DNA of 64,000 bases from Carposina sasakii (GCA_014607495.2 CP053150.1:14466495-14530494); one strand, 5' to 3'. Positions 45,161-58,231 are shown, counted from the first letter of the stretch. Notes: a model not told the origin generated them from the letters alone. A program made the numbers and translations.

Positions 45161-48100
45161 TCAGGCATCCGACTCCGCCCCTTTTAACCGAAGTCGCGCG
45201 AAGTCCTCGAATATTATGTCGTCGTCCTGCTCTTGACCATTCTCGTCTCTGAAAATGAAATAAGAATAGATTAGCGATACACAATAAACCTCGATTTTCA
45301 TATAATGTAGTTTTATTTTTTTCTACATGATGTCTATAATCGCTCACATTACAATTACTAAATAAATACAGACTCAGGCGATGTGCTAGATCTCAGGCAA
45401 TGAGCTAGGAACTTGTCACTGATCTTTTACACCTAGCCCGGCTATGCTAAGCGAGGCTGTAGGATTCCTTTGTAAGTTCGGGCGGCGACGAGCGCGGGCT
45501 TCTGCTCCGGCTGCGAGTGGGAGTGTGAGGAGGTGTGAGTGTGAGTGAGGGCGGTGTGAGTGCACTCACGGGCGAGGCTCGAGCTGGATGAGGTCGTGCT
45601 CGGCGGTGGCAGGCGCGGGCTCGGTGAAGCGCGGCGGCGGCTCTTCCTCCGGCTTCGGATTCATCAGGATGAACGGCAGCTCGGCGCTCAGGTCGCTGCG
45701 GGAACACCACAGATATTACCTCACAAGATATAATACATACGTGCATTAGGTATACTCACGACCATTATTGAAAACTTATGCTTTTTTGAGAGATTAAACA
45801 TAGGTAAAAATAATGTCATTGCATAAGAGGCAATACGGTTTTAACTATGTATCTAATACATATTAAAATAGATTAATATCACCGAAATGGTCACGAAAAT
45901 ATAGCATAGAAGAAGAGAATACCATTAGTATTTATTAATTCCCCATTTCTTTTCACACGTGGAGTAATATATCTCGTGAATAATTCAACAGACACGAATT
46001 GAATTCCGTTGAGTGAGGCAGAGAAATCGGCAGCTACAGAATTTGGGGATTATTTGATTATGGTAATTAATAGATATATCTTTTCATAATTTACCAATAA
46101 CTTGTTTTGCGATATCATAAAGTAGGAGAAATAAAATATTGCTGGGTCGTCTTCCTGCTCATATTTACCCACAAAAATTATTGGTAGAAACTATAAACAC
46201 AAAAAAATCCTAGTGACTATACTATTACAAATTAAAGGTAGGTAGATAGATGCCACGTGATGCCGGCAGAGTAGAGTTCGTACCACCCCATGCCTGCCCG
46301 AGGCTAGCGTACGAGGCGGTTTCCGGGAGGTGGGCAGCAGCGCCTCCCGTACTGACAACATAGTCCGAAAATCACACTGCCGTCACCCGCCTGCCCAGCA
46401 TGGTGACTATGGCAGAAGCCTTGTGGCGTGCTCTGCGGAAGGCCTACGTCCAGCAGTGGACTGCAATAGGATGAAGAGGGAGATAGATACTACTACTATA
46501 CATATAGGTATATATATAAGATTCACTCACCCTCCCAGAGGACCGAGGCATAATTTCACCTTCACCTTGTATTGTACTATAATTCCTAGGTTTTCTCGTT
46601 GGTTTGGGTCACCGACACTGAAAAAAATGTGTATCAAATATCTGTTTAACAATAAGTACATTGATTTGCATGAATTTGATTCCAATCACGGAATACCTGA
46701 TAAATAGGTAATACTGTGTATGTTGTTATGAAAAAAATACGAAATCGAGCTAGTATCACATTAAACATAGTCAGGTGAATTACCTACTTAAATCTGCTGT
46801 ACTCGTCTAATTTGAATTTTTAGAGATTACACAGTTTAAATGCGAAAAGGCGATGTGTGTGTCGTCTGTCACTCACATGGTGCTCGAGGCGAGGTTGGTG
46901 TCCTCATGCTTGAGCTGCCCATCCAGCGCGAGTCCCCACTTGTCCTTGTTGTTGGCCAGCAGCGGCGTCAGTGTGAACACCTTGCTCAGCGTGAAGCCGG
47001 GCCCCACCGGACACCCCTCCCTGCGACAACCAGCGCGGACTCACGACGTGTGCGCGTAAACGTAAACGCAAACGCAAACGAGGTAGGGGGTATAAAGGGG
47101 GAGGAGACATAAAGGGGAGGAGAGGCATAAAGAGGAGACGTAACCAGAAAAAAAACATAAAGTCGTGTGGGAAAAGTTAAAAATTATACGAGTTATTACA
47201 AAAATCCTTACGTCATTGTTTAGTTAGGCTAAACATAGACTACGACAGATTTTATGGTCGATTCCGTCCACCACATTTATCCATTTCTGTTTTAGCCATT
47301 TACATAAAACGGAGAGGGACAGACGCAACTCATTTTGTTAGGATTAAAGATCACAGTAAATATCGACAGGTTTAAGCATGAAGAACGTATAAAAGAGGAG
47401 GCGGGACTATGAAGTGAGTCGTGTGGCAATCGTGAGGCCATGACGTCATGATAGGGGCGGAGCTTCAGCGCCAATGTAACGCAGTAGCTGTAACCACACG
47501 CTTGTGATCCGAAATGTAACCATATTAAAATTACAAAGACACTAGCGCTTTTATCAGGGTACTTTTTTACTAAAACGTAGTATAATATTGCCATCTAACG
47601 ATGAGTAATTGCACTAGTAAAACAATCTTGAACCATATTGATAATGAGCAAGTAGTTTGGCTAGTCACTACAGTGTGGTTTCTATAAATGGGCAGGGCTA
47701 CAGTGTTCAATGCTCCCCTCGTCCCATACTTCACCCCCGCTCCGCGGCACACTATTTTTGTATGATAATATACTTAGCCACTACTCCTCTTTTATTTCTT
47801 CTCCATGGGTTTAAGTAATTCTTAACTTTAAACGCGTCTTTTTGTAATAACACAGTATGGATTTAAAGAAAAAAAGTTTTTTTCAAGCATTAATAGATGG
47901 TAATGCGTAATGGTTTGTGTATTAACGTCGAACCAACGTCATGCTGTATTTGCATGACCGTAGCCATTAGTCGGTAAACTGGTCCGAATGTTATGAAGTC
48001 ATGCATTTTCGTTCGTTGTCAAAGGTAACAGGTTGCAGTCGAAAGTTCAATTAGATTGATAGAAATTAGTTATCAATAGCTAATATGCAACAGAAAGGTT

Positions 48101-51100
48101 TAAAGATAATGTTTGTTTTGAGAAACCAATACATAGTAGGTTCCAGTTTATTCTTTTCGACAGCAATCTGCCCTGCAGTTTTGGGTATAAATTGTGCGAT
48201 AAATATATAATGATCTTATTTTTTTAATATCAAAAGAAGATAAGGGAATGATTTATGTACATACAAATCAAATTAATGTAACGAAATACTTTTAAATTAA
48301 CATTTTATTGCATATACCCTTATCAACTTAATGAATTGAACAGTAGTAGTAGTAATGTATATGGAAATATAAAATTAAAATGGTTATTAATAGGGGGATT
48401 TATGTGCCAGGAAAATTGTGGAGTTTAGAATTTTATAAAGATGCCGGAAGTTATAAAATCTTCAAAAATAACCGAATTTACTAATAAATAACTCGCGTAT
48501 TACTGTTAGAGATTTATTTTATGCAACAGTCCCAAAACAATTTGTAGTCCCCACTGCATGCATTTGTAAACAATCAAACACTTACTTACAGAGTCCTTTC
48601 ACTTAGTTTCTTATCGAATGCCCCAATAAAGGGAAACTTAAATTTTCTCTTCGACGTCAAATTTGGTTCCCTGAGTAGCAAAATTTTGACATACAAATAT
48701 TGATTTTTTTATATAAGTAAATAAGGAAAAGGACAACGAACAATAGTTAAATATATTCTAATAGTGCCCTAGTTTATCGCGTTGTATTTGTGCATGTTGT
48801 GTATATTATGTGCTGTAAAACAGTTGTTAAGACTTCACGACATTTAAAAGACATCCAGGCACAACTTTGATGCTTACAATGAAATATCGGTATTAAAATT
48901 AACAAATTTTTTATCCCTCATTAGCAAGCCGCAAACAGCAGCGCGACATGGCATTCCACAGCGAAATATGCAATATTTATTCAAGACTTCAAGAACATAC
49001 ATATGCAATGCGTTGTTAAATATTGCAGAATTGCTCAGCCTGTTCATATTGTCAAATATCGTAAGAAGCACCCAGGTAATGAAGTATGATTTTAAAGGGC
49101 CCTAAATGCCATGATAATCTACATCCTGCGTTGCCAAAAATTTGTGTCTAATTGCCAAAGTTAAACTGAATACTGTAGAAGCACTAAGTTCAGTTCAAAG
49201 TTATGAGAATCATCCGATTAAATAACAACTTAATCACGATTAGGGCTCCAGAAAATGGTATGAAAATGAACGCGGTAGTATGTATACTGAGGTTTACAAA
49301 AGAAGGAATTTAGTTGATGCCGTAAACTTGTCATACATAACTACTCGTACACATACAGGAATTACTTGACATTATATCTAGTTGTTATTTGATCGAATGA
49401 CAGAAACGTGTAGTGGTACTATTAGAACAGTGAGCATTGCAACTTGCACACTTATTACACTTTACTATAATATCGCACACCCACTAAAATACTGTCATAT
49501 CCGCTAAAACAATATACCTACAGTCTTATTTCCACAAACAATTTGAAAGCTCATTTTCTCAATTTACTATTTTTAGACTTGTGACAGTTTTTAGCGACCA
49601 TTCGATATATAGCCTGAAACAAATAGAACGTTGTGGAATAGAATATACCCATATCTAACCCTCGTTCTGTATAATCGAATTCCATTCAGGCTATATCGCC
49701 TCTTCACAAGAACAACGTGACATCGCAACTAGTAGTGATTTACAAAATATCACACAGTTCTTTCAAAAAAGCGGTATGCTAAGTCACTCGCTCTCCGCCT
49801 AAGCCGCGTCACGTTATGATGTGATCGTGGAGCGTAATCAAACCAAAAAAAATTCCTGCGAGTAATAACATTATCGTATGACTCAACACAATTGTACTTT
49901 GTCAGCATTTGAGTATTTGCCTGGCTGTCATTTCCACCCTGTATAATTATAAAGTAACTCACTCGCTCTCCGCCTCGGCCACGGTGCACTTGTACTGCGC
50001 GGTGGAGAACAGGCAGATGTCTGCGAACTGACGTACGGAGACCTTTATGCGCTTGACGGAGCGGTTAGAGTTGTTCGCGATGTGCACGTTCACCGCTATG
50101 TTCTCGCCGTGGTGGTATAACTCCTGGGAATGTTATTGTCAGAACACAATTAACGTGGAAGCTTATACAGCTTCTTTATACTGTGAAATCCTCGTATTTA
50201 TTTATTTATACACTCAGCTGCAGCCGTGTTCCCGAAATGAGGAAGTTGAGCATGCCAGAGTTCCTTAACACATTCGCTGCCGGCTGTTTTTCTTAGCATG
50301 CCATGACATAAGAGTTCAACGCCTAGTGCCGCGTGACGCCAATAAGCGTGCAAGCAAACATTCAGCCATGCCGCTGTATACGTATGCGCGTCCTCGGACT
50401 ATCTAGCGGTGCCGCTTGGCGCGCCTGTGCGTCATCGCCGAACAATAGGCGGCCGGGCCGAGCCCTATTGTTAGTTTTTGTGAAAAGTGACAATAACTTT
50501 CTTTTCGGGCTAGTTCCACTGTGAACATCTCATTTTACCCTTTGCATCTTCATAGATATAGTCACAGACTATTATATGTACTTCGTATAGTAAAGTAAAA
50601 AAATAGAATTTCCAAAACGTAGATAACGTAATGTAGGTCAAAACTACTGCCAACGATCATCCATGTCATGACTGAGACTTGGTTCTAGGTCTATGGTTTA
50701 GGTAAGCAGCTGATAAGCCGTTGTACTGTGTTACTCTATTGTTCAATAATAAGAATTCAATAGCTTAAATCTAAGAAAAGGCAACAAGGATTTTTTTGTC
50801 TTCTAAAATAAGACAATAGCGGCATCTTCTTTAATGATAAGCCATTGTATTGTTACACTCTTTTGTTTAATAATAAGAATTCAATAGCGTAAATCTTACA
50901 AAAGACAAAGATTTTCTTTTTGTATTATTCTTATCTATGTAACTTTGACAGAATTATCGTGCCTTATACATTAGAGGTCATAAATAAAAATGTCAGGGTT
51001 ATTTGAAATATTTCCATAATGCTAAGAATACTAAAGATGTTGACTAGGTCATTAATGACCGCTAAGTATATTGAATACATAACTCGAAAAAAAGAAGACA

Positions 51101-54100
51101 ATGACGGCATCTTCTCTAACGATAAGCCGCTGTAATAATATTTCTTCAATAGTCAGAATAAGTAAAATATATTGGATATTCAATTGTTTGAGTGAAAGGC
51201 TTTGAATACTCTCGATGACATGAGTAGAATTATTATCACAATAGAAACCATAAATAAAAATAGAATAGTATGTGTTTCCTTATATTTACTGACAAACCGA
51301 ATACTTTCGCATGTGGTAAATATTTATAGGTATTATGATTTGGCGTAACTAATGAATGACACGTTTTTATATGTATAGTTCAATTTTTGAGAACAGATTT
51401 TAGTACGACATTGATATCGATATTGGGGAAATTGCGCAAAGTTACACTTGCAACACTAAATTTGAATTAGTTCATTCATTTCAGAGATTCGGCGGGAAAA
51501 GCTGGAAGGGAGCGGGTGTAATTTTCTTGTGTAAATCAAAATTTATTTGTAAATAGCTTTCATGTGTCCGTAAAGTGTTGTTTTCTGGTAGATAAGTTAT
51601 ATTTTGTTTACTTGTTATGTAAATATAGTGCGTGTGCATGGTTTTATATACAAGTAAGCTGAGTAAAACTTTAGTCGGAATACGATGTCTTCATGGGCTC
51701 ATGTAAGTTGTTTCTGCAATTATTTTTGGGTTTTACTAATTTTACATATTTTACAATATGTATGTACTACTTCTAATAATAATATCTATGTAAGTATGTA
51801 AATCTTTTATTTATATTTGTATGAAGATGTAGAAATTGAAAACAGGCAATTTGGGACTGACCCTAAAATACAAATAGGAGAGTTAACAAAAGACGCAAAT
51901 ACGTATGTAGCGGCACCTTTAAAAGCGAAGTCAAATTTGTATGGACGCCAATACGCGTCACAGGCACCTCTAGAAAGCCAAGAAAACGCAAATAGGTACT
52001 CGCCGGCACGGAATGCGTTAATCGACTCTTACAGAAAGAGCTGCTGCAACAATACTGGGTGTTTTTTTGTAGCCACCTTTAACGAAGAGTACGTATTCTA
52101 TACACGAAATAAAGTAAGTTTATGCCAAAAAAAAGCTGGGATTTTTTTTTTTTTTTAATTTTAAATTCCTTGATCGTGCGAAATTTATAGTGTCTAGTGT
52201 TTATGTTAGTTTTTTTATAGACAGATATTAATTATTTTTCGTGAAAAAATCCCGCTACGCGCGTCTATGTGCATTTATGCAAAAAAAAACAGACTATTTA
52301 CTCAACTTTGGACCCTAATATTTTGGAAACCAGACACTTCCCAGGTATGCTTCCATGGAGAAAAATGATCGTGATGATGAGGAGATTCCGTAGTTTTCGG
52401 GAACGTTGACGACCAAAAATCAGCCTGTATACGAACGTGTTGTGATCATGAACATAAATACGTAGTTTTTGTGCGAAAGATTACTCCATTACTGAAAGTT
52501 TGAAGTCAGCTTACTAAATGTAGACTTGTCCCTAGCTATTTGGAATGGCACGAAAGACACAATATATGCAATGATGATGATCTCCGACCGTATTTCGGCC
52601 AAGGCGACCAATCTCTACAGAGATTGGCCAGGTACGCAGGAGATATTATAGTGCACAAGTGTGTGCGCAAACACAGATGCACTCTCTATTCCGTTACTCT
52701 CATAGTCCGATGGGACGGAAAGCTGACACGACCGGAGAGAGATCAGGCGCAGGACCAACGGTTTTACGTGCATTCCGAGGCACGAGCTAAGTGACAATTT
52801 TTACAACATTAAAATCTGTACATGAAATAAATTCATTGGTACAGGCCCGTGACTGGGATCGAACTTAGGCCTCCTGCTTGGAAGGTGCACGTCTTAACCA
52901 CTGGGCTATCACCGCTTAAAGTATAAGGAAGGAACTAATATAGTTTCGTACCTTATCCAAAGAGGCTTCCAGGTAGAGTTTGTTGGGGCTCATCATGAAC
53001 TCCTTGGAGACCTCGACTGAAGGCTGCTCGCCCTGCTTGCTCGGCGCATACATTATCTTACGGATGGCCAGTCGCACTGAATTTCTAGAAAAAAGTACAA
53101 AATATTTATTTAGAAAGGACAAGTTGAAAGAAATTTTGGAAATTAAATAATAGCGTCGTATTATAATCTTATTTTTTAGTTTCGGATTAGCAGCTATGTT
53201 TTATGGTTGCATGCTAGGTGCTTGGATCTGGCTTCTCGTTGCGACGTAGTGTCTTGTGTTCGTGACCATGAGTCGGCAGATCCGAGGGTCAGCGGAGGGC
53301 GTAGGGCCCGGTGGTGGGCGAACCCTCGATGGAAATATGCTTAGTATGTCAGGCACCGTAACAAAGTAACTCGCCTCTTATGCGGCTTGTCGTCCTGCCC
53401 GTCGGCCACGAACGCCTTGAGCTCGTAGTCGACGCCGCACGGCTTGCCCGTGTCGCCGGGCGCCGGCTGCAGCGTGACGGACGCGGGACAGTGCGGCGGC
53501 AGCTCGAAGTAGAACGGGTGCGCCGCGGCGCCCAGCTTGCGTACGAGCCGCTCCTGTAGTCGGGTTAGCGGCCGCTTCGGCGCGCCCACCGCGGGGAATA
53601 TCTACAACCATAGAATAATACTTCTCTAGAACCCGTGACCACGCACTTGAAGCGACTTTAAGTCGGTCAAATTGACCTAGTTGACTTTTTATTTATCTCC
53701 TTTATTAGTCACATTTACCCCACAAGCATATGCGGGTATTTTTAAAACCTATTTGTTTAAATTTAATTAAAAGTCTTAAAAAAACAATGCGCGGTTTAGA
53801 AGAGCGGAAAATGCGGGATTTTCGCGTCGTCGTTTCTTGCTTCACTACCCAGCATACATTTGCTATTGATGACTTCTTCATGGGGACACGTTATTTTATT
53901 ATATGGGTGGAATACGTGTGTGAGACAAGACGCCTACTACTTAATCCGCATAAACTTATGAAGACTAGAGGACGCCCACAACTTTGTAAATGTACGTTGG
54001 AATTCCCGTTATTCGTGTTCTCATAGGAATTTAGGAAAATCCTTTCTTATTAGATGCCCATAATATAAAGATATTCTCCCAGTTTCAGGTCTCATAAATC

Positions 54101-56730
54101 AGCGGTTTAGTCTGAGCGTTGATCCCTCGATTATTCAGGATAAAGCATTTTATATGTGTAAGCGAAATTTTAGAATTCCCGTTATTGTGGAAATTTCGAG
54201 AGATTCATTGTTATTAGATGCCTACGTCATATAAAGAACACAACCCCAAGTTTTACGTCTCAAAGCCAGCGGTCACCGCCGTGCTGAGGGATGATTAAGT
54301 CAGTAGAAGCAAACTAGACACTGATCCCCCTTGCAAGTTTGCGTACGAGTATTCGATACATCGCATGAAAATATCGATATAAATCGTCCATTCTCCGTCA
54401 GAATGACCGATAAGTCAGATGGTTGATGACTTGAAGAGGGCGGCTAGTAATAACTGGATTGCGAAAACGAGAGATCGAGCATTGTTGCGCGCCCTGGGAA
54501 AGGCCTACGTCCAGCAGTAGACTGCAATAGGCTGACGTGGTGTGACATCGTACCTGTTCTGCCGCTAAGTACAGATCCTTCCGGAAGGTGAGACCGAGCA
54601 CGTCGAGGTCCTCGCGCCCGTACCGGAACGCGGCCAGCACGTGGCCAAACACCTTGCGCTCCTTCACATACTCCGGGTCTATTAGCACCACGCCGTCTGC
54701 AAATGCAGGTCATCTAGCTATATCGTATCGACACAGTTAAACTTTATATGGAGAAGATTAGAAAATAAAAGCGTGTAAGATATATTTCTCTTCTATTTCG
54801 AGCTGACCACTAGCACTAGTATATACGTCTTGATATAAAGAGTAGCTTATATATGTTATTTATTTTGTTACTTTCATCTCATCAGCCACTTCTTCGTGAA
54901 AGGGTAAGTAACAAGATATAAATAGCCACTTTCGCATTTATAAACATAATAATATTCACATAGATAAGTTTTCGTCGATCACGGCGGAGGTCGACGGTTC
55001 TTCAGGAATGTAAGGTTACCGAAACGTAAACATGCTCGCTGTAATTACCCAAATACTTACCGCAGGGCACAATAAATGGTAAGTATCAAATTATATTATT
55101 TTACGAGTATGTACGTAGGTTACACGTATTACGTCACATTAAATTATTCAGTAGATTTGTACAGTATGTGCTTAAAATAGATTGAATCAAATTATAGGTT
55201 TATTATTAACGCCACTTTGCATTACATAACTATTAAGGAGTGACGTAATGATGTTATTCATGTTTAATATCATACTATACATATTTTTTATTTTTATACT
55301 TAATCAATTGCTGCATTAATAAATTTTAATAGAAATCGCGACGTTTTACATATAGGTACATACGTTACGGCCATCATCCGCAAAGAGATTATCAGATATG
55401 TGCACATTAAATAGGACACTCCCACATTTCACCTTCAAAGAAAAACGTTTAACGTCTATTCCTCGTTCGTAATTTAGTTATTAACTTTAAAATTCCCGTT
55501 TCCCCCGTTCCCACCCCGGCCAAATCCTTTCTTAACGGATGGCTACATCATGTATTGTCTGTGCGTTGATTCATTCAGGACCAAGCAATTTATAAAGAAG
55601 AAAAACAAAGCAACACGGACAGGTTAAATTGACTTTGGGTCTTTAATGTATTAGTGGAACCCATCAACACAATATACATTCTACACAATAATTGCATGGG
55701 TATACTCACCAATCGGGTCTACATGTGTGATGTGGTCTACGAAGTCTCTTTTGCCTAAATACACTGTGATCTGCAAAGGAGAAACAAATCGAGTCAGGAG
55801 CGGCACCGCATTGCAATTTGCCGGATGAACGGATAACTTCCTCGGTCTGAGTGAGAGGAGCGTGATTTTCTCAATAGAGGCGAAGATTTTTACGTTACCT
55901 ACATACAGTACCTACGTTAACAAAATCTACATTTATTTACTTACTTTGTATTAAAATTAGAACACACGTTTAGGTTGTGCGTTTAGCAGATATGCGGCTA
56001 GTGATCGTTATTATTTTTTAATGAACACGATTATAAGGTTTTCCTCTATAATTTAAGCAGATTTACAGTCATAATTAATTAATTTAATTTAATATCAAGT
56101 ATACTACAAATAAGCTGGACGTAGGCTAAAAGCATCATGCAATTCTTAAAATGCCAATAATGCTTAATAAGCTTAGAAGTGACGACAGGACGTACCCTCC
56201 AAAGGTAACGAAAATTAATGGACGTTTTATACCTACAACCCTGACCATTCATCCATAGTCTATCGTTATTCAACTTTCTAAGCTTAGACTCTCGTAAATT
56301 ATACATTTAATTTAATATATTCAGAATGTGGCAGTGAATTAACCAGCGAAAATAGCCATACAACAAGGAAAGAAAGATTATTACAAAAATGGAACATGAC
56401 AGATTTAGAACAATCTGTAAAAAATATATTTTTTAACTAATCATTAATTTTTTTATTAATAACTGAAAAGGAAAAAACTAGGTACCAAAATAAATCCTAA
56501 TATGGAATATAGTAACTTTGCAGTCGGGACCGATGAGAAATCTAGACTTGCTTAAATTTGCCAATATTGTTGAGAGTGAGCTCAAGATCGCAATGCCTTT
56601 GACCAGCAGCGATTCGTATGGGCTCTTGATGTTGATAATGAGTAGTTGGTCAGCCCACCTTGCCATTGGGCGAGCTCTTCTTGAAGACCCTCGTGGCCTG
56701 GCGCTGTTTGTTGCTGCCGGCATCGTCCAT
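45161..56730 (-). CDS. krz: Non-visual beta-arrestin (kurtz type), complete
   Basis: Beta-arrestins bind phosphorylated GPCRs, stop G-protein signalling and link receptors to clathrin and AP2; the fly orthologue is kurtz. Ten coding exons join in phase: 56730-56659, 55770-55710, 54696-54554, 53601-53375, 53084-52952, 50123-49963, 47020-46877, 46617-46531, 45695-45570, 45248-45161, giving 413 aa, the family length. Visible features: phosphate-sensing Lys pair in [10 protein letters not shown]; finger loop [29 protein letters not shown] (here [11 protein letters not shown]); [26 protein letters not shown]; gate loop [19 protein letters not shown]; clathrin box LIQLE; AP2-type motif [10 protein letters not shown] near the end. 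The N-terminus ([14 protein letters not shown]) differs from vertebrates. The intron after 53375 starts with GC. Confidence 0.93.
45447..45510 (-). other. krz: Candidate alternative terminal exon of beta-arrestin
   Basis: A good acceptor (pyrimidine/A-rich tract ending CCCACTCGCAG) lies 59 bp after the donor at 45569. Joined in phase to exon 45695-45570, it would encode [20 protein letters not shown] followed by a stop. That protein would keep the clathrin box LIQLE but lose the AP2-binding FEDFARLR tail. The 59-bp intron is short but within the insect range. No transcript evidence is available here. Confidence 0.35.
45515..45565. repeat. GTGAG-rich simple repeat between two arrestin exons
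   Basis: About 50 bp of GTGTGAGTGTGAGTGAGGG-type sequence. On the minus strand it forms the pyrimidine/A tract in front of the candidate alternative acceptor. Confidence 0.7.
46255..46473 (+). pseudogene. RTE-clade LINE 3' fragment (arrestin intron)
   Basis: The plus-strand end of the frame reads [18 protein letters not shown] then TGA, which is the typical C-terminus of the RTE reading frame. Upstream sequence is degenerate. It is antisense to krz. Confidence 0.7.
47377..47807. mobile_element. hAT-type MITE, family 2 (arrestin intron)
   Basis: Begins CATGAAGAACGTATAAAAG and ends TTTTATTTCTTCTCCATG. Perfect 8-bp target duplications (ggtttaag) are at 47369-47376 and 47808-47815. At 431 bp it is the longest of the four family members. 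Confidence 0.92.
47808..49962. other. Arrestin intron sequence without recognisable elements
   Basis: About 2.1 kb of AT-rich intron between the family 2 MITE and exon 50123-49963. I read both strands and found no coding signal, RNA gene or repeat I can support. Confidence 0.5.
50690..51150. repeat. Degenerate tandem repeat with GATAAGCCG cores (arrestin intron)
   Basis: The block GATAAGCCGTTGTACTG..CAATAATAAGAATTCAATAG recurs in two nearly full copies (50712 and 50838). A third, partial copy near 51120 follows a shared GGCATCTTCT lead. The spacing is about 126 bp between the first two. Confidence 0.6.
51690..52505 (+). pseudogene. Candidate small two-exon gene nested in an arrestin intron, interrupted by a MITE
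   Basis: Exon 1 ends at 51701 (GGGCTCAT|GTAAGT). An acceptor after TATGAAG at 51826 opens a frame in phase with the ATG at 51692: MGS then [40 protein letters not shown] and [14 protein letters not shown]. At 52055 a family 3 MITE interrupts it. Without the MITE and one TA, the frame would continue through [14 protein letters not shown] to a stop near 52505. With it, the product ends in MITE-encoded residues at about 52158. The amino-acid composition looks like a real protein, but I recognise no family. A spurious frame is the alternative. The strand is opposite to krz. Confidence 0.4.
52055..52427. mobile_element. MITE, family 3, copy with clear TA target duplication
   Basis: Starts CTGGGTGTTTTTTTG and ends AAAAATCAGCCTG, with TA on both sides (52053-52054 and 52428-52429). 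The interior matches 14246-14636 closely (TGGACCCTAATATTTTGG, CCGTAGTTTTCGGGAACG). Confidence 0.8.
52575..52918 (-). mobile_element. tRNA-derived SINE (arrestin intron)
   Basis: On the minus strand the element starts with a tRNA-like head: box A TAGCCCAGTGGTTA and box B GTTCGATCCC. A body of about 250 bp follows, ending GAGATTGGTCGCCTTGGCCG. This head-body arrangement is typical of lepidopteran SINEs. Its right end is about 34 bp from exon 53084-52952. Confidence 0.75.
53215..53330. repeat. Interspersed fragment shared with 60990-61075
   Basis: GCAGATCCGAGGGTCAG followed by a GTAGGGCCCGGTGGTGGGCG segment recurs inverted at 60990-61075. It is probably part of a retroposon. It lies 45 bp from the GC donor of the arrestin intron. 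Confidence 0.5.
53373..53374 (-). other. krz: Non-canonical GC splice donor of an arrestin intron
   Basis: The exon ends CATAAGAG at 53375 and the intron begins GCGAGT. Only this junction keeps the conserved HKRNSVRL sequence and the phase. The GT four bases further in would shift the frame. Confidence 0.85.
54466..54535 (+). repeat. RTE-like retroposon tail (arrestin intron)
   Basis: The frame [13 protein letters not shown] is followed by a stop and then TAIG stop, the end of an RTE reading frame with a nonsense change. It lies 19 bp from the arrestin exon 54696-54554. Confidence 0.65.
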
Positions 56731-56754
56731 TTTGCCGCCGCGCCCTCCGCAACA

Positions 56755-58231
56755 CTGTAACAACATATTAAAGATCAGTGACAAGTTGCTAGCTCATCGC
56801 CGAATGAACGCCTCTAAGTTCCTTAATCGACTCTTACGATATACACGAAAGAAAATGATAATGTTTTCTAGTAAAGCCTGCATTAGCACAGGATTATTTA
56901 ATAACCTACCCCACACTCAACCAATATTTAATAAGAGATCAATCTGATTATTTCGTGCATGTCATGGCCCTTTCAATCTCAACGCTGTTAAATACGAAAA
57001 CTAGTCAACACACCCCGTCTCATCTATCTATAGGTACACAATTATTCCAATTATGATTTCCGTATCCGTACATCGATATAATATTTTCTTTGATACGAGT
57101 TCACGTAAGCCTGAGCGCTTCTCGAGGTAAGCTGCTTACCGGCAAAAGGAAAGGAATAATTCACGAGTTGACGCGTCCGCATTAAGAGAGTTTAGGGTCA
57201 ACGCTGACTTGCTACTTGGCATCGGGATTATAGATGATTCAAGAAATCGGTAAAGTGTTTGGTCATTGGTAAAGTTATAACTTTATATAAGTAGAGTAAA
57301 ACATGGAGCCTTCGAGGCTTCTTGATTTCATTCGTGTCCATTATACTCGTACTATGACAAAATATATCCTGATGCATTTGTTTTGCTACTGTCTGCACTA
57401 TTTCGCCGATAAATTAAACAAGATGCGTCAAGTGATTTCGTCTCTATGCTAGCAGCTAGCAGACACAAATTATATGATTTCATGTTTATTGGTTCATTTG
57501 TAGTATCTACAAAAGTGTTATGTGGACATAATATAATACACCACATCAAAATGAAACCGCTGAAAACATTAACATCAATCACTAAACTCTAACCTACAAT
57601 CTTGGACGAAATGAAAGGGAGAAAAATAATCATTAATTATCCGTGTTTGTTTTATTACAGAATTAGCTCGCACGATTTAAACTTTATACCAGACATAACT
57701 CAGTTTCCACAAACAGAAATTCAGCTGGCGGTTCGTTCTGTAACGCAATTTGGAACAGTGCCGACACAAATGAAGGAATAATAGGGGGTTCCGTCAATAC
57801 TTACGTAACAAATACGTAAGTAACTAAGTTAGTTAAGAAAGTAGATACGATATATAGGATGTATTGTGCATGTAACACAACATATGTTATACCGTATATT
57901 ATCGTGATATCCGAAGTGTATAGGTATTAGTATTGTCAATGATTCTAATCAAAACCTTTCAATATTAGTGCTTACTTCGGGACTTCTTGAGTCGGGTAAC
58001 ATAATGCCAACCTACATCATGAACTTCTTTCTAGGCATTTTTACTTAGTTGTTCTCACTCTTTTGTTGTGACTCTCTGAGACATCGGAGAGCTTAGTTAG
58101 ACAATGTACTAAGCAACAGCGAAGTTCATCAGGGAATGTTTCAATAACTTAGCGACATTCGATGTCACTCGTAAAATTGATACATTGTCGAAGCCCACGG
58201 AGTTGCAAAGCATAATTATTGGACTTACGGG
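56755..58231. other. Arrestin upstream intron or flank, no further features
   Basis: About 1.5 kb upstream of the first coding exon of krz. It is AT-rich, with no coding signal or repeat I can support. If the leader exon at 60.0 kb is real, this is intron. Confidence 0.5.

Noticed and set aside
49750..49989. Minus-strand 79-codon frame next to an arrestin exon
   Set aside because: It begins in the intron in a different frame from the exon. The arrestin exon at 50123-49963 explains the coding signal.
52540..52794. Plus-strand 84-codon frame
   Set aside because: It lies within a tRNA-headed SINE read backwards. Similar frames are common in SINE bodies.
53730..54026. Plus-strand 98-codon frame in an arrestin intron
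   Set aside because: No splice signals, AT-rich biased composition and no recognisable family; probably chance.
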